Below, piece by piece: positions 54,870 through 64,000 of a stretch of DNA of 64,000 nucleotides. This stretch comes from Hyunsoonleella flava (lineage in GTDB: Bacteria; Bacteroidota; Bacteroidia; Flavobacteriales; Flavobacteriaceae), in the NCBI RefSeq assembly GCF_004310325.1, contig NZ_SIRT01000002.1, positions 363,556 to 427,555 on the forward strand, read 5' to 3'. The translations under genes and the position numbers were made by a program. The notes under the pieces were generated by a model. The model saw only the letters and a list, made by a program, of their open reading frames with translations. It had not been told where the DNA came from and did not search any database. Every line of letters starts with the position of its first letter. Within the stretch, counting starts at the first letter, position 1.

Positions 54870-57800
54870 ATGGCAAGAAAACAAGATAAAAATGCAGTTA
54901 AGAGGTTTAATAAAATCTCAATTGGTTTAGCATCACCAGAATCTATTTTAGCAGAATCTAGAGGTGAAGTTTTAAAACCAGAAACTATCAATTATCGAAC
55001 TCACAAACCAGAACGTGACGGTTTGTTCTGTGAGCGTATTTTTGGTCCTGTAAAGGATTATGAGTGTGCTTGCGGTAAGTATAAAAGAATTCGCTACAAA
55101 GGTATTGTTTGTGACCGTTGTGGTGTTGAGGTCACTGAAAAGAAAGTACGTCGTGATCGTGTTGGGCATATCAACTTAGTTGTACCTGTAGCTCATATTT
55201 GGTACTTCCGTTCGTTACCAAACAAAATAGGTTATTTACTTGGGTTACCATCTAAGAAATTAGACATGATTATTTACTACGAACGTTACGTGGTAATTCA
55301 ACCAGGTGAAGCTAAAAATGAAGAAGGAGAACCATTACAAAAAATGGATTTCCTTACGGAAGAAGAATACTTAAATATTCTTGAAGAATTACCTCAAGAG
55401 AATCAATATTTAGAAGATACCGACCCAAATAAGTTTATCGCTAAAATGGGGGCAGAGTGTCTAATTGATTTATTGGCGCGTATCGATTTAGAAGGATTAT
55501 CTTATGAATTACGTCATAAGGCAAATACTGAAACGTCTAAACAACGCAAAACCGAAGCCTTAAAGCGTTTACAAGTTGTTGAGGCTTTAAGAGAATCGAA
55601 CAACAATCGTGAGAACAGGCCTGAGTGGATGATAATGAAGGTGGTGCCAATTATACCACCAGAATTACGTCCATTAGTACCACTAGATGGAGGGCGTTTC
55701 GCAACATCAGATTTGAATGATTTATACCGTCGTGTAATTATCCGTAATAACCGCTTGAAGCGTTTAGTTGAGATAAAAGCACCAGAAGTGATTTTACGTA
55801 ATGAGAAGCGTATGTTGCAGGAGTCTGTAGATTCATTATTTGATAACACACGTAAATCTTCTGCTGTAAAAACAGATTCTAACCGTCCGTTAAAATCATT
55901 ATCAGATTCACTTAAAGGTAAGCAAGGACGTTTCCGTCAAAACCTTTTAGGAAAACGTGTTGATTACTCTGCACGTTCTGTAATTGTTGTTGGTCCAGAA
56001 TTGAAATTATTTGAATGTGGATTGCCAAAAAACATGGCAGCAGAGTTATACAAGCCTTTTGTGATTAGAAAATTAATTGAAAGAGGAATTGTAAAGACTG
56101 TAAAATCGGCAAAGAAAATTATAGATAAAAGAGAGCCAGTAGTTTGGGATATCTTGGAAAATGTGCTTAAAGGCCACCCGGTATTACTAAACCGTGCGCC
56201 TACGCTACACAGATTGGGTATACAAGCTTTCCAACCTAAATTGATAGAAGGTAAAGCAATCCAATTACACCCATTGGTGTGTACGGCATTTAACGCTGAT
56301 TTTGATGGTGACCAAATGGCGGTACATTTACCATTAGGACCTGAGGCTATCTTGGAGTGTCAGTTACTAATGTTGGCGTCTCATAATATTTTGAATCCTG
56401 CAAATGGTTCACCAGTAACGGTACCATCTCAGGATATGGTACTTGGTCTGTATTATATGACCAAGGAGCGTAAGTCAACTCCAGAATTACCAATCAAAGG
56501 AGAAGGATTGACGTTTTACTCTCCAGAGGAAGTTGAAATTGCTTTCAATGAGAAAAGAGTAGATTTAAATGCAGGTATCAAAGTAAGAACTATTGATATT
56601 AATGAAGATGGCAAGTTAGATAGAATGATTGTTGAAACTACTGTCGGACGTGTGTTGTTTAACCAACACGTACCTCAAGCAGCTGGATACATTAATCAGG
56701 TACTGACCAAAAAGTCTTTAAGAGATATTATTGGTAGAATTCTTAAGGTAACCTCTGTTCCTGAAACTGCAGAATTCCTCGATGCGATTAGAACATTAGG
56801 ATTTAACTTTGCATTTCAAGGCGGTCTATCGTTTAGCTTAGGTGATATTATTATCCCTCAAGAAAAGCAAAGTATGATTGATAAGGCCAATGGTTTAGTG
56901 GATGGTATTACTGGAAACTATAACATGGGACTTATTACCAATAACGAACGTTACAATCAGGTTATTGATATTTGGACATCTACTAATGCTGAATTAACTG
57001 AGCTTTCTATGAAGCGTATTCGTGAGGATCAGCAAGGATTTAACTCTGTATTTATGATGTTGGATTCTGGGGCTCGTGGATCGAAAGAACAGATTCGTCA
57101 GCTGACCGGTATGCGTGGATTGATGGCGAAACCTAAAAAATCTAATGCAGGCGGTGGAGAAATTATTGAAAACCCTATTCTTTCAAACTTTAAAGAAGGA
57201 CTTTCAATTTTAGAATACTTTATTTCAACCCATGGTGCTCGTAAAGGTCTTGCCGATACCGCTCTTAAAACAGCAGATGCAGGATACTTGACACGTCGTT
57301 TAGTTGATGTTTCTCAAGATGTTATCATTAACAGTGTAGACTGTGGTACATTAAGAGGAGTGGAAGTAGCGCCTTTGAAGAAGAATGATGAGGTTGTTGA
57401 GACTTTAGAAGAAAGAATTGTAGGGCGTGTAGCATTAAATGACACATATAATCCTCATACAGATGAATTAATAGTTGCAGCTGGGGATTTAATTGATGAT
57501 GATATTGCTAAAGCGATTGAAGATTCTGCTATAGAAACCTTAGAAGTGCGTTCTCCATTAAGTTGTGAGGCAACTAAGGGTATTTGTGCAAAATGCTACG
57601 GTCGTAATCTTGCCACAGGTAAAATGGTGCAAAGAGGTGAAGCTGTTGGTGTAGTAGCCGCACAGTCAATTGGAGAACCGGGTACTCAGTTAACATTACG
57701 TACGTTCCACGTAGGTGGTATTGCTGGTAACATTTCAGAGGATAATAAGCTTGCAGTTAAGTTTGACGGTATTGCCGAAATAGAAGATCTTAAGACTGTA

Positions 57801-59171
57801 AAAGGTGAAGATTCTGAAGGAAATATTGCAGATATTGTAATATCTCGTACTTCTGAAATTAAGTTAGTTGATAAGAAAACAGGTATAACCTTAAGTACTA
57901 ACAATATTCCTTATGGTTCTACCATTTTTATTGAAAATGGTCAAGAATTGAAGAAAGGCGATGTTGTTTGTCAATGGGATCCATATAATGGTGTAATCAT
58001 TTCTGAATTTGCTGGTAAAGTAAAGTATGAAAACATCGAGCAAGGGGTAACATACCAAGTTGAGATTGATGAGCAAACAGGATTCCAAGAAAAAGTAATT
58101 TCGGAATCTAGAAATAAAAAGTTAATCCCAACGCTTCATATCGAAGACAGCAAAGGAGAAACTATACGTTCTTATAACCTTCCAGTAGGAGCACACCTTA
58201 TGATTGACGATGGGGAGAAAATTAAGGTTGGTAAAATCTTAGTGAAGATACCTCGTAAATCTGCTAAAGCAGGTGATATTACTGGTGGTTTACCTCGTGT
58301 AACGGAATTGTTTGAAGCACGTAACCCATCTAATCCTGCTGTTGTAAGTGAGATTGATGGTGTGGTATCTTTCGGAAAAATTAAGAGAGGTAACCGTGAA
58401 ATCATAGTCGAATCGAAATTAGGTGAAATCAAAAAGTACCTAGTGAAGTTATCAAATCAGATTCTGGTTCAAGAAAATGATTTCGTGAAAGCTGGTATGC
58501 CACTATCTGACGGTTCTATTACTCCAAACGATATTCTAAATATAAAAGGACCTTCAGCGGTTCAGCAATATTTAGTAAATGAGGTGCAAGAGGTGTATCG
58601 TTTACAAGGTGTAAAAATTAATGACAAGCATTTTGAAGTAGTTGTGAGACAGATGATGCGTAAAGTTAGAATTATTGATTCTGGTGATACCATTTTCTTA
58701 GAAGATCAATTAGTACATAAGAGCGATTTCATTATTGAAAACGATGAGATTTTCGGAATGAAAGTTATTGAAGACGCTGGAGATTCTACGAACTTAAAAG
58801 CAGGTCAAATTATTTCACCACGTGAACTAAGAGATGAGAACTCTATTTTACGTAGAGAAGATAAGAAACTTGTTGAAGCTAGAGATGCGAAACCAGCAAC
58901 GGCAACACCTATTTTACAAGGTATTACCAGAGCTTCACTTCAAACCAAGTCATTTATTTCTGCGGCATCGTTCCAGGAAACAACTAAAGTACTGAATGAA
59001 GCGGCAGTTGCAGGAAAAGTAGACACTTTAGAAGGGCTTAAAGAAAATGTTATCGTTGGACATAGAATTCCAGCAGGAACAGGTATGAGAAATTATACCG
59101 ACATTATCGTAGGTTCTAAAGAAGAGTTTGATGAAATGATGCAGGTAAAGCAAGAGATGAATTTTAATTAA
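54870..59171 (+). CDS. rpoC: DNA-directed RNA polymerase subunit beta'
   Basis: A 1433-residue beta' subunit. The zinc site [20 protein letters not shown] near residue 67, the catalytic [12 protein letters not shown] near 469, and a second zinc cluster ([13 protein letters not shown]) near 904 are intact. The C-terminal region extends to [16 protein letters not shown]. It is the last gene of the rpoBC operon. Confidence 0.98.
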   Translation: MARKQDKNAVKRFNKISIGLASPESILAESRGEVLKPETINYRTHKPERDGLFCERIFGPVKDYECACGKYKRIRYKGIVCDRCGVEVTEKKVRRDRVGHINLVVPVAHIWYFRSLPNKIGYLLGLPSKKLDMIIYYERYVVIQPGEAKNEEGEPLQKMDFLTEEEYLNILEELPQENQYLEDTDPNKFIAKMGAECLIDLLARIDLEGLSYELRHKANTETSKQRKTEALKRLQVVEALRESNNNRENRPEWMIMKVVPIIPPELRPLVPLDGGRFATSDLNDLYRRVIIRNNRLKRLVEIKAPEVILRNEKRMLQESVDSLFDNTRKSSAVKTDSNRPLKSLSDSLKGKQGRFRQNLLGKRVDYSARSVIVVGPELKLFECGLPKNMAAELYKPFVIRKLIERGIVKTVKSAKKIIDKREPVVWDILENVLKGHPVLLNRAPTLHRLGIQAFQPKLIEGKAIQLHPLVCTAFNADFDGDQMAVHLPLGPEAILECQLLMLASHNILNPANGSPVTVPSQDMVLGLYYMTKERKSTPELPIKGEGLTFYSPEEVEIAFNEKRVDLNAGIKVRTIDINEDGKLDRMIVETTVGRVLFNQHVPQAAGYINQVLTKKSLRDIIGRILKVTSVPETAEFLDAIRTLGFNFAFQGGLSFSLGDIIIPQEKQSMIDKANGLVDGITGNYNMGLITNNERYNQVIDIWTSTNAELTELSMKRIREDQQGFNSVFMMLDSGARGSKEQIRQLTGMRGLMAKPKKSNAGGGEIIENPILSNFKEGLSILEYFISTHGARKGLADTALKTADAGYLTRRLVDVSQDVIINSVDCGTLRGVEVAPLKKNDEVVETLEERIVGRVALNDTYNPHTDELIVAAGDLIDDDIAKAIEDSAIETLEVRSPLSCEATKGICAKCYGRNLATGKMVQRGEAVGVVAAQSIGEPGTQLTLRTFHVGGIAGNISEDNKLAVKFDGIAEIEDLKTVKGEDSEGNIADIVISRTSEIKLVDKKTGITLSTNNIPYGSTIFIENGQELKKGDVVCQWDPYNGVIISEFAGKVKYENIEQGVTYQVEIDEQTGFQEKVISESRNKKLIPTLHIEDSKGETIRSYNLPVGAHLMIDDGEKIKVGKILVKIPRKSAKAGDITGGLPRVTELFEARNPSNPAVVSEIDGVVSFGKIKRGNREIIVESKLGEIKKYLVKLSNQILVQENDFVKAGMPLSDGSITPNDILNIKGPSAVQQYLVNEVQEVYRLQGVKINDKHFEVVVRQMMRKVRIIDSGDTIFLEDQLVHKSDFIIENDEIFGMKVIEDAGDSTNLKAGQIISPRELRDENSILRREDKKLVEARDAKPATATPILQGITRASLQTKSFISAASFQETTKVLNEAAVAGKVDTLEGLKENVIVGHRIPAGTGMRNYTDIIVGSKEEFDEMMQVKQEMNFN

Positions 59172-59178
59172 TAATTTG

Positions 59179-59201
59179 TCATTCCTGCGAAGGCAGGAAT
59201 C
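59179..59201. repeat. dRS3-like intergenic palindrome
   Basis: TCATTCCTGCGAAGGCAGGAAT is a palindrome-like element related to the one near 24779. It lies between the rpoC stop and its terminator. Confidence 0.6.
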
Positions 59202-59210
59202 TAATAAAAC

Positions 59211-59246
59211 AAAAGCCTTCAAGTGATTTCACCTGAAGGCTTTTTA
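59211..59246 (+). terminator. Rho-independent terminator of rpoC
   Basis: AAAAGCCTTCA...TGAAGGCTTTTT forms a ten-pair stem around a small inner hairpin (AGTGATTTCACC), followed by T residues. It ends the rpoBC transcript. Confidence 0.88.
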
Positions 59247-59269
59247 ACTAATAAAAAAATAATCAGATT

Positions 59270-59587
59270 ATGGCAGATGAAAAAGACCAACAAAAACAAG
59301 GTCAAATCAATATAGAATTAGATGAAAAAGTTGCTGAAGGGACTTACTCCAACTTGGCAATTATCAACCACTCCGTATCAGAATTTGTAGTGGATTTTGT
59401 TAATATTATGCCTGGAGTTCCAAAAAATAAAGTGAAATCCAGAATCATTTTAACGCCTCAACACGCAAAACGCTTATTGAAAGCTCTAGGTGATAATGTG
59501 GCAAGGTTTGAAAACGCTCATGGCGAAATTAAAGATTACGAGCAACCACCAATTCCATTGAATTTTGGGCCAACTGGACAAGCATAA
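59270..59587 (+). CDS. DUF3467 family protein
   Basis: A 105-residue protein of DUF3467, widespread in Bacteroidota and always small and cytosolic. INIELDEKVAEGTYSNLAIINHSVSEFVVDFVNIMPG and ARVKSRIILTPQHAKRLLKAL-like segments are typical; the end is EQPPIPLNFGPTGQA. The function is unknown. The last 48 bases have a second copy downstream (59645-59692) that is in frame and differs only at synonymous positions. Confidence 0.85.
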   Translation: MADEKDQQKQGQINIELDEKVAEGTYSNLAIINHSVSEFVVDFVNIMPGVPKNKVKSRIILTPQHAKRLLKALGDNVARFENAHGEIKDYEQPPIPLNFGPTGQA

Positions 59588-59692
59588 TATCTTGTTTCGG
59601 TATTGCTGAAAATTTATGGTCTGGTTGCTCGAAATGAGCCAACAGAGCAACCACCAATTCCATTGAATTTTGGACCGACAGGGCAAGCTTAA
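59540..59692 (+). repeat. Direct repeat of the DUF3467 gene's 3' end
   Basis: The copy at 59540-59587 (gene end with stop) and the copy at 59645-59692 both encode EQPPIPLNFGPTGQA plus TAA. The first 29 bases are identical and five later differences are all synonymous. The 57-base spacer keeps the frame, so readthrough of the first stop would add 19 residues and repeat the same ending. The real terminator follows the second copy. Confidence 0.8.
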
Positions 59693-59694
59693 AT

Positions 59695-59731
59695 AAAAAA
59701 TCCTTCGAACTTGGTTCGAAGGATTTTTTAT
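59695..59731 (+). terminator. Rho-independent terminator after DUF3467
   Basis: AAAAAATCCTTCGAAC-TTG-GTTCGAAGGATTTTTT has a ten-pair core stem and runs of A and T on both sides. It can terminate the plus-strand gene and also the converging YjdI-like gene. Confidence 0.85.
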
Positions 59732-59749
59732 TTTATTCGATATACTGAA

Positions 59750-59983
59750 TTAAACAGCTTGCTTTTCATGTTTTCTATGAAACTGTAAAGCACCAGAAGG
59801 GCACTTTTTTATTTGTTTGATAATATCTTCTGTATTGCCATCGTCGAGATTTATCCAAGGGATTATAGTATCACTAAATACATTTGACAATTCTCTGGCA
59901 CATTTACCCGATAGTTTACAAATACAAGGATCGTAAGTTACGGTAATATCTTTGTTACTAAATTCTTTAGATTCTATTTTCAT
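59750..59983 (-). CDS. YjdI-like single-cluster 4Fe-4S protein
   Basis: A 77-residue protein of the Fer4_19/YjdI type. ITVTYDPCICKLSGKCARELSNVF and IIKQIKKCPSGALQF supply the four Cys (CxCxxxxxC and C-P) of one cluster. It probably takes part in redox or metal homeostasis. It has an acidic centre and a basic end (HRKHEKQAV). Confidence 0.8.
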   Translation of the reverse strand: MKIESKEFSNKDITVTYDPCICKLSGKCARELSNVFSDTIIPWINLDDGNTEDIIKQIKKCPSGALQFHRKHEKQAV

Positions 59984-60111
59984 GGTTTCATCAATTTGGG
60001 GTTGATTTATAGTCTCAATTTATAAATGCTAATTTTTAAGGTTTAATAAAATCGTTAAATCACTTAAAACAAATGATTAAAGTGTGATTTTCGGTGAAAT
60101 ACACTTCTAAA

Positions 60112-61701
60112 TTATTCATATTCAGAAGTAAAATGAAATTTAATACTTGGATATTTCTGTTGTGTCATCTGTAAGGAAAAGGCAGAATCTGCTAAAAACA
60201 CCAATTGATTTTGTTTGTCTTTTGCTAAAAAACGCTGCTTCACTCTTAAAAACTCTTTGTATTCCTCATTCTTAGGATCTTCAGGTTCTACCCAACACGC
60301 TTTATGTACATTTAAATTCTCATATGTACATTTCGCCCCGTATTCATGTTCTAACCGATATTGAATAACTTCATATTGCAGTGCACCAACAGTACCAATT
60401 ACTTTCCTTCCGTTCAATTCTAAAGTAAATAATTGTGCAACACCCTCATCCATAAGCTGATCAATACCTTTAAATAGCTGTTTAGCTTTCATAGGATCAG
60501 CATTATTAATATATCTAAAATGCTCGGGAGAAAAACTAGGAACACCTTTGTAATTGAGTACTTCGCCTTCAGTTAAAGTGTCTCCAATCTTAAATGTGCC
60601 AGTATCTTGTAACCCTACAATATCACCAGGGTAGGAGATATCAACTATTTCCTTTTTTTCAGCAAAAAAAGCATTAGGGCTCGAAAACTTCACTTTTTTA
60701 TTATGCCTTACATGAAGATAAGGTGTATTTCGTTTAAATTCACCTGAAACAATTTTAACAAAAGCTAAACGGTTTCTATGGTTGGGATCCATATTAGCGT
60801 GAATCTTAAAAACAAAACCAGTAAACTTTTTCTCATCAGGTTTTACGAGGCGTTCTTCGCTATTTTTTGGTCTAGGTTTAGGCGCTATTTCCACAAAGCA
60901 GTCCAGTAATTCTCTAACGCCAAAGTTATTAAGTGCCGAACCAAAAAATACAGGTTGAAGATTTCCTTCTAAATAAGCATCTTTATCAAATTTTGGATAT
61001 ATACCTTCTACTAGTTCTATTTCCTCTCGTAAAGTATCTGCAGTAGTTTCCCCAACTAGTTTGTCTAATTCAGGGGAAGACAAATCGGAAATTTCAGTAG
61101 TTTCTTCAATATCCTTTCTACTATCCCCGCTAAAGAGGTTAACGTTTTTCTCCCATAGGTTATAAATTCCTTTAAATTCATATCCCATTCCGATAGGAAA
61201 ACTTAATGGCGTAACTTTTAGTCCTAACTTTTGCTCAACTTCATCTAATAAATCAAATGCATCTTTTCCCTCTCTATCCAACTTATTGATGAAAACAATC
61301 ATGGGAATGTTACGCATACGACAAACTTCAACAAGTTTTTCGGTTTGCTCCTCAACACCTTTGGCAACATCAATTACAACAATTACACTATCTACAGCTG
61401 TTAATGTTCTGAAGGTGTCTTCAGCAAAATCCTTATGTCCAGGTGTATCTAGAATATTGATTTTTATTCCGTCATATTCAAACGCTAAAACTGAGGTTGC
61501 TACCGAAATGCCACGCTGGCGTTCAATCTCCATAAAGTCACTGGTAGCTCCTTTTTTTATCTTGTTACTTTTTACCGCACCAGCTTCTTGAATGGCGCCT
61601 CCAAAAAGTAATAACTTTTCCGTTAAAGTTGTTTTACCAGCATCTGGGTGGGAAATAATGCCAAAAGTACGTCTGCGTTGAATTTCTTTTATGAAAGACA
61701 T
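60112..61701 (-). CDS. prfC: Peptide chain release factor 3
   Basis: A 529-residue translational GTPase recycling RF1/RF2. RRRTFGIISHPDAGKTTLTEKLLLFGGAIQEAGAVK (G1), QRGISV, DTPGHKDFAEDTFRTL and INKLDRE are intact; the later domains match RF3 and not EF-G (no domain IV of that type). The ATG at 61701 lies near a minus-strand TATATTTG promoter element. Confidence 0.97.
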   Translation of the reverse strand: MSFIKEIQRRRTFGIISHPDAGKTTLTEKLLLFGGAIQEAGAVKSNKIKKGATSDFMEIERQRGISVATSVLAFEYDGIKINILDTPGHKDFAEDTFRTLTAVDSVIVVIDVAKGVEEQTEKLVEVCRMRNIPMIVFINKLDREGKDAFDLLDEVEQKLGLKVTPLSFPIGMGYEFKGIYNLWEKNVNLFSGDSRKDIEETTEISDLSSPELDKLVGETTADTLREEIELVEGIYPKFDKDAYLEGNLQPVFFGSALNNFGVRELLDCFVEIAPKPRPKNSEERLVKPDEKKFTGFVFKIHANMDPNHRNRLAFVKIVSGEFKRNTPYLHVRHNKKVKFSSPNAFFAEKKEIVDISYPGDIVGLQDTGTFKIGDTLTEGEVLNYKGVPSFSPEHFRYINNADPMKAKQLFKGIDQLMDEGVAQLFTLELNGRKVIGTVGALQYEVIQYRLEHEYGAKCTYENLNVHKACWVEPEDPKNEEYKEFLRVKQRFLAKDKQNQLVFLADSAFSLQMTQQKYPSIKFHFTSEYE

Positions 61702-61717
61702 GAATATTAAATTTCGG

Positions 61718-61725
61718 CAAATATA
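61718..61725 (-). promoter_or_regulatory. Promoter element of prfC
   Basis: On the minus strand this reads TATATTTG, an exact -7 match, 16 bases before the prfC ATG. No clear TTG was found at the expected upstream distance, so the promoter may be weak or use another -33. Confidence 0.5.
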
Positions 61726-61927
61726 ATTTTAAATAGTGATTATATATAATATAGGTGACTTATCTTTTTACCCAGTGTCTTAATCCTAATAGAACTAAAT
61801 TGATAGAATATATTTAATTAAATATTTTGCGTATATATTGCGTAGTCACTATAAAACGTCACTAAAGCTTAATTTAATATTTTGTCATAACTAATTTTGA
61901 CATTTATATCAGATTTATGATTGTAAA

Positions 61928-61935
61928 TAAATTTG
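61928..61935 (+). promoter_or_regulatory. Possible promoter element of the adhesin gene
   Basis: TAAATTTG matches TAnnTTTG. The nearest TTG upstream (61897) is 28 bases away, longer than usual, so the assignment is uncertain. A long leader follows. Confidence 0.35.
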
Positions 61936-62104
61936 TATTTCTGTTAACAAATGTTAATTTCGTGTATTGCTATTTAATCTCTCTTGTTATTCTCTCTTTA
62001 ATAATGAAAACATTTATAACCTATGCTCTGTATAAATTGGCTAAAGCGATTTATATGCTCACTTTGTTATTAATTGGTTTTCGACAATAATTCATCCGCT
62101 AAAT

Positions 62105-64000
62105 ATGAAAAATAACACTCAACTTGAACATAGTGTTTATAAGGTTTTTAAAAATCAAATTAGAAATAGAACAGTTTTTAGTATTCTATTTTTTCTCTTG
62201 ACTTTTTCGCAGTATTCGTTTGCACAGTTACATTCTACTGTTTCTTGCAATAATTCTGTCGCTTCAGGAACGCTAATCTGGGAGACAGCCCCAACAAATT
62301 CAAGTGAATTCGATTGGACGCCAGATGGTGCACTTACTAATACATTTAATAATATTTCTGGTAGTGGTGTTAATGCCACTATTTCTTTTTCAGGAGATAC
62401 GGGAACATTATCCGGATGGAATTTTGGAGGAGGAGATACTCCAGAGGTTGATTTTGATAACGGAACAGAAGCATTACAGTTTTTTACAACTGGATTTAAT
62501 GCAACTGGCATAACAATTACTATTACATTTTCACAACCAGTAAATGCAGTTGGTTTTGATTTGGGGCATGTAAATGGACAAGGTCCAAATGGAGATAGTT
62601 ATACCATTACTGCTTCTGAAGTAGGAGGTGGAACACTTTTTCCAACTTTTACAGAATCAGCAACACCATCTTATACAACCAATACTTCAGGTTTTGTTGA
62701 TTCAAACAATAACAGTACTGCTGGGGACAACGATGAAGTTGGTGTTAATTTTTCAAGCTCTAACGGTATTAATTCAATAACGTTGGTTTGGGATGAATGT
62801 ACGGCATGTACAGCGGGTACGGTGCACGGTTCCTCTATTAAGGATATTAGCTTTTGTGTTTCTGCAGACCCTTGTGATTCTCTGGCATCAGGAAATCCAG
62901 ATAGCGATTTGGATGGTTTAAGTGATATTTGTGATGACGATGATGATAATGATGGGATTCTAGACATTAATGAAGGATTTTCAACAACAAATAGCTCTGC
63001 ACCTGCGTGTGGATCTCAAACTGTATTAAACTTTAATAATGCTTTTACCGAGGAGCCAGGTGGAGATGGTAATAATACCACTTTTTTACAGGGAGAAACA
63101 TTTAGATTTCCTAGTGTTGCTGCAGGTATTGATGCCTTAGTAACCATAGTAACATTAAATGGAACAACTTTACCAACTTTAGATGATAATGGCTCTAATC
63201 CTAATTCTTTTCAACCACAATCAGCCTTCAATTTAACTAATATAGGAGATCAAGCATATACTGAGTTTAGATTCGATTTTGTATCAACAGGAGGAACTGT
63301 GGGAGTTAATGATGTTATTATTCCAGAATTCTTTGTGAATTTTAATGATGTTGATGGAAATAGTAACTATGGAGAACAAAACTGGTCGCAATTACCTGTT
63401 GGATATTTTGTTGATGATCCTACAGAGTTAACAATAAACACAGTTGATAATTTTGTTGTTGGTACCTCAGGTGTTAATGAATATCCTGGAGTAACTAATA
63501 CTTTCCCTCAAGTAAATTATGCAACTCAACATTCAGGTAAATCCTCTTACACAATTCGTTTGGGTGTTATAGCAAGGGTAGCTGGGGCATCAGCTGGTGG
63601 ACGACAGCATAATGTTGAATTCGATTGTGCTTCAAATTTCTCAAACCCTTCAAGCACAACAACAGTTGATACTGATGGAGATGGGATTGCGGATCATTTA
63701 GATACGGATAGTGATGATGATGGGTGTCCTGATGCAGTTGAAGGCTCATTATCTATTTTGTCTTCTCAATTAGATGGCAATGATAGAATACCTGGACCTG
63801 TAAGTTCAAATGGTGTTCCAAATGCTGCAAATGGCGGAAGTGGTCAAGGAGCTGGAAGTTCAACTAATGCAAGTATATCTGCTTGCGAACCAACCGCAGT
63901 AGATGATACGGCAAGTGTAGATGAAGACGACACGGTAAACATCGTAGTATTAGACGACGATAATTTTGGAGGTGATGGCCCAAGTACTGGTACCATTACC
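62105..64000 (+). CDS. Large exported adhesin, N-terminal part (runs off window)
   Basis: An open frame of 632 codons continues past the window end. It starts with a long signal peptide (FSILFFLLTFSQYSFAQ, cleavage near residue 40) and a beta-rich domain to about residue 260. DSDLDGLSDICDDDDDNDG (266-284) and DTDGDGIADHLDTDSDDDG (522-540) are thrombospondin type-3-like calcium-binding repeats; the latter is followed by CPDAVEG, typical of flavobacterial adhesins. From about residue 598, AVDDTASVDEDDTVNIVVL opens a cadherin-like segment, with more C/G-ending codons than before. Such proteins are usually exported by the type IX system and anchored to the surface, but the sorting signal would be beyond the window. 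Confidence 0.85.
   Translation, partial: MKNNTQLEHSVYKVFKNQIRNRTVFSILFFLLTFSQYSFAQLHSTVSCNNSVASGTLIWETAPTNSSEFDWTPDGALTNTFNNISGSGVNATISFSGDTGTLSGWNFGGGDTPEVDFDNGTEALQFFTTGFNATGITITITFSQPVNAVGFDLGHVNGQGPNGDSYTITASEVGGGTLFPTFTESATPSYTTNTSGFVDSNNNSTAGDNDEVGVNFSSSNGINSITLVWDECTACTAGTVHGSSIKDISFCVSADPCDSLASGNPDSDLDGLSDICDDDDDNDGILDINEGFSTTNSSAPACGSQTVLNFNNAFTEEPGGDGNNTTFLQGETFRFPSVAAGIDALVTIVTLNGTTLPTLDDNGSNPNSFQPQSAFNLTNIGDQAYTEFRFDFVSTGGTVGVNDVIIPEFFVNFNDVDGNSNYGEQNWSQLPVGYFVDDPTELTINTVDNFVVGTSGVNEYPGVTNTFPQVNYATQHSGKSSYTIRLGVIARVAGASAGGRQHNVEFDCASNFSNPSSTTTVDTDGDGIADHLDTDSDDDGCPDAVEGSLSILSSQLDGNDRIPGPVSSNGVPNAANGGSGQGAGSSTNASISACEPTAVDDTASVDEDDTVNIVVLDDDNFGGDGPSTGTIT

Larger units (their letters stand above)
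61702..62104. other. 403-base gap between prfC and the adhesin gene
   Basis: The gap is AT-rich, with promoter elements facing outward both ways: TATATTTG on the minus strand (61718-61725) for prfC and TAAATTTG on the plus strand (61928-61935) for the adhesin. About 170 bases of leader remain before the adhesin ATG, without a clear Shine-Dalgarno. No gene or structured RNA was recognised. Confidence 0.5.

Noticed and set aside
62304..62513. Small plus-strand frame inside the adhesin region
   Set aside because: It is a shadow of the uninterrupted adhesin frame that starts at 62105 and runs off the window.
1..64000. CRISPR array, rRNA operon, prophage or transposase
   Set aside because: No regularly spaced repeat array, rRNA-like sequence, phage gene cluster or transposase motif was seen in either strand.

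Overview
The window is chromosomal DNA of a low-GC member of the Bacteroidota, most likely a marine Flavobacteriaceae. Several signs agree. Promoters match the Bacteroidota form (TTG, about 19-23 bases, TAnnTTTG), as before typA, rpsU and the tRNA cluster. Most genes lack a Shine-Dalgarno sequence and several start with TTG or GTG. Family-typical proteins are present (DUF2851, DUF3467, DUF1343/NamZ, YkgJ, a CreD locus with a winged-helix regulator). The window ends inside a large adhesin with TSP3-like and cadherin-like segments. No rRNA, CRISPR array, prophage or transposase gene was found.

Layout. 1-3.7 kb (minus strand): small membrane proteins (DUF1361, DUF2809) and a creD locus with a winged-helix regulator and two near-identical palindromes that look like operators. 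3.8-8.2 kb: a lipoprotein, DUF1801, CDGSH protein, kdsA (Kdo synthesis) and typA/bipA. 8.2-19.7 kb: a cell-surface glycan region. The plus-strand run holds a methyltransferase, a membrane alkaline-phosphatase-superfamily enzyme, two tandem Wzx-type flippases, a glycosyltransferase and an EptC-like phosphoethanolamine transferase. It meets a minus-strand run (ftsE, a KpsS-like protein, a family 2 glycosyltransferase) tail to tail. 19.9-24.8 kb: a 1011-residue TPR protein and an outer-membrane beta-barrel. 24.8-40.9 kb: mixed housekeeping and accessory genes (formamidase-like lipoprotein, methyltransferase, YkgJ, sterol-desaturase family, GDPD, NamZ, LolC/E-like permease, DUF2851, PspC, K+ channel, AGCS symporter, HhH protein, acyl-CoA dehydrogenase). 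40.9-44.0 kb: a repeat-rich accessory segment with a DUF1080 lipoprotein and a GC-rich, probably acquired enolase-superfamily gene. 44.0-59.2 kb: the translation/transcription core: rpsU, xer recombinase, hpf, tRNA-Thr/Tyr/Gly/Thr, tuf, tRNA-Trp, secE, nusG, rplK-A-J-L, rpoB, rpoC. 59.2-64 kb: DUF3467, a YjdI-like ferredoxin, prfC and the 5' part of the adhesin.

How the genes fit together. kdsA supplies Kdo, the KpsS-like protein may use it, and the flippases, transferases and phosphoethanolamine transferase could assemble and decorate a surface polysaccharide. The tRNA-tuf-secE-nusG-rpl-rpoBC order is the classical bacterial core, and the four leading tRNAs have the same anticodons in the same order as the E. 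coli thrU-tyrU-glyT-thrT-tufB operon.

Most unusual signals. (1) Twin palindromes in the creD/winged-helix locus. (2) A strong Shine-Dalgarno before rpsU, in a lineage that generally does not use one. (3) An in-frame second copy of the 3' end of the DUF3467 gene, differing only at synonymous positions. (4) Several families of intergenic repeats, one of which supplies a protein linker in NamZ and another a false N-terminal extension of a membrane protein. I did not find a clear complete novel defence or mobile system; the best candidates for undescribed biology are these regulatory and repeat structures.
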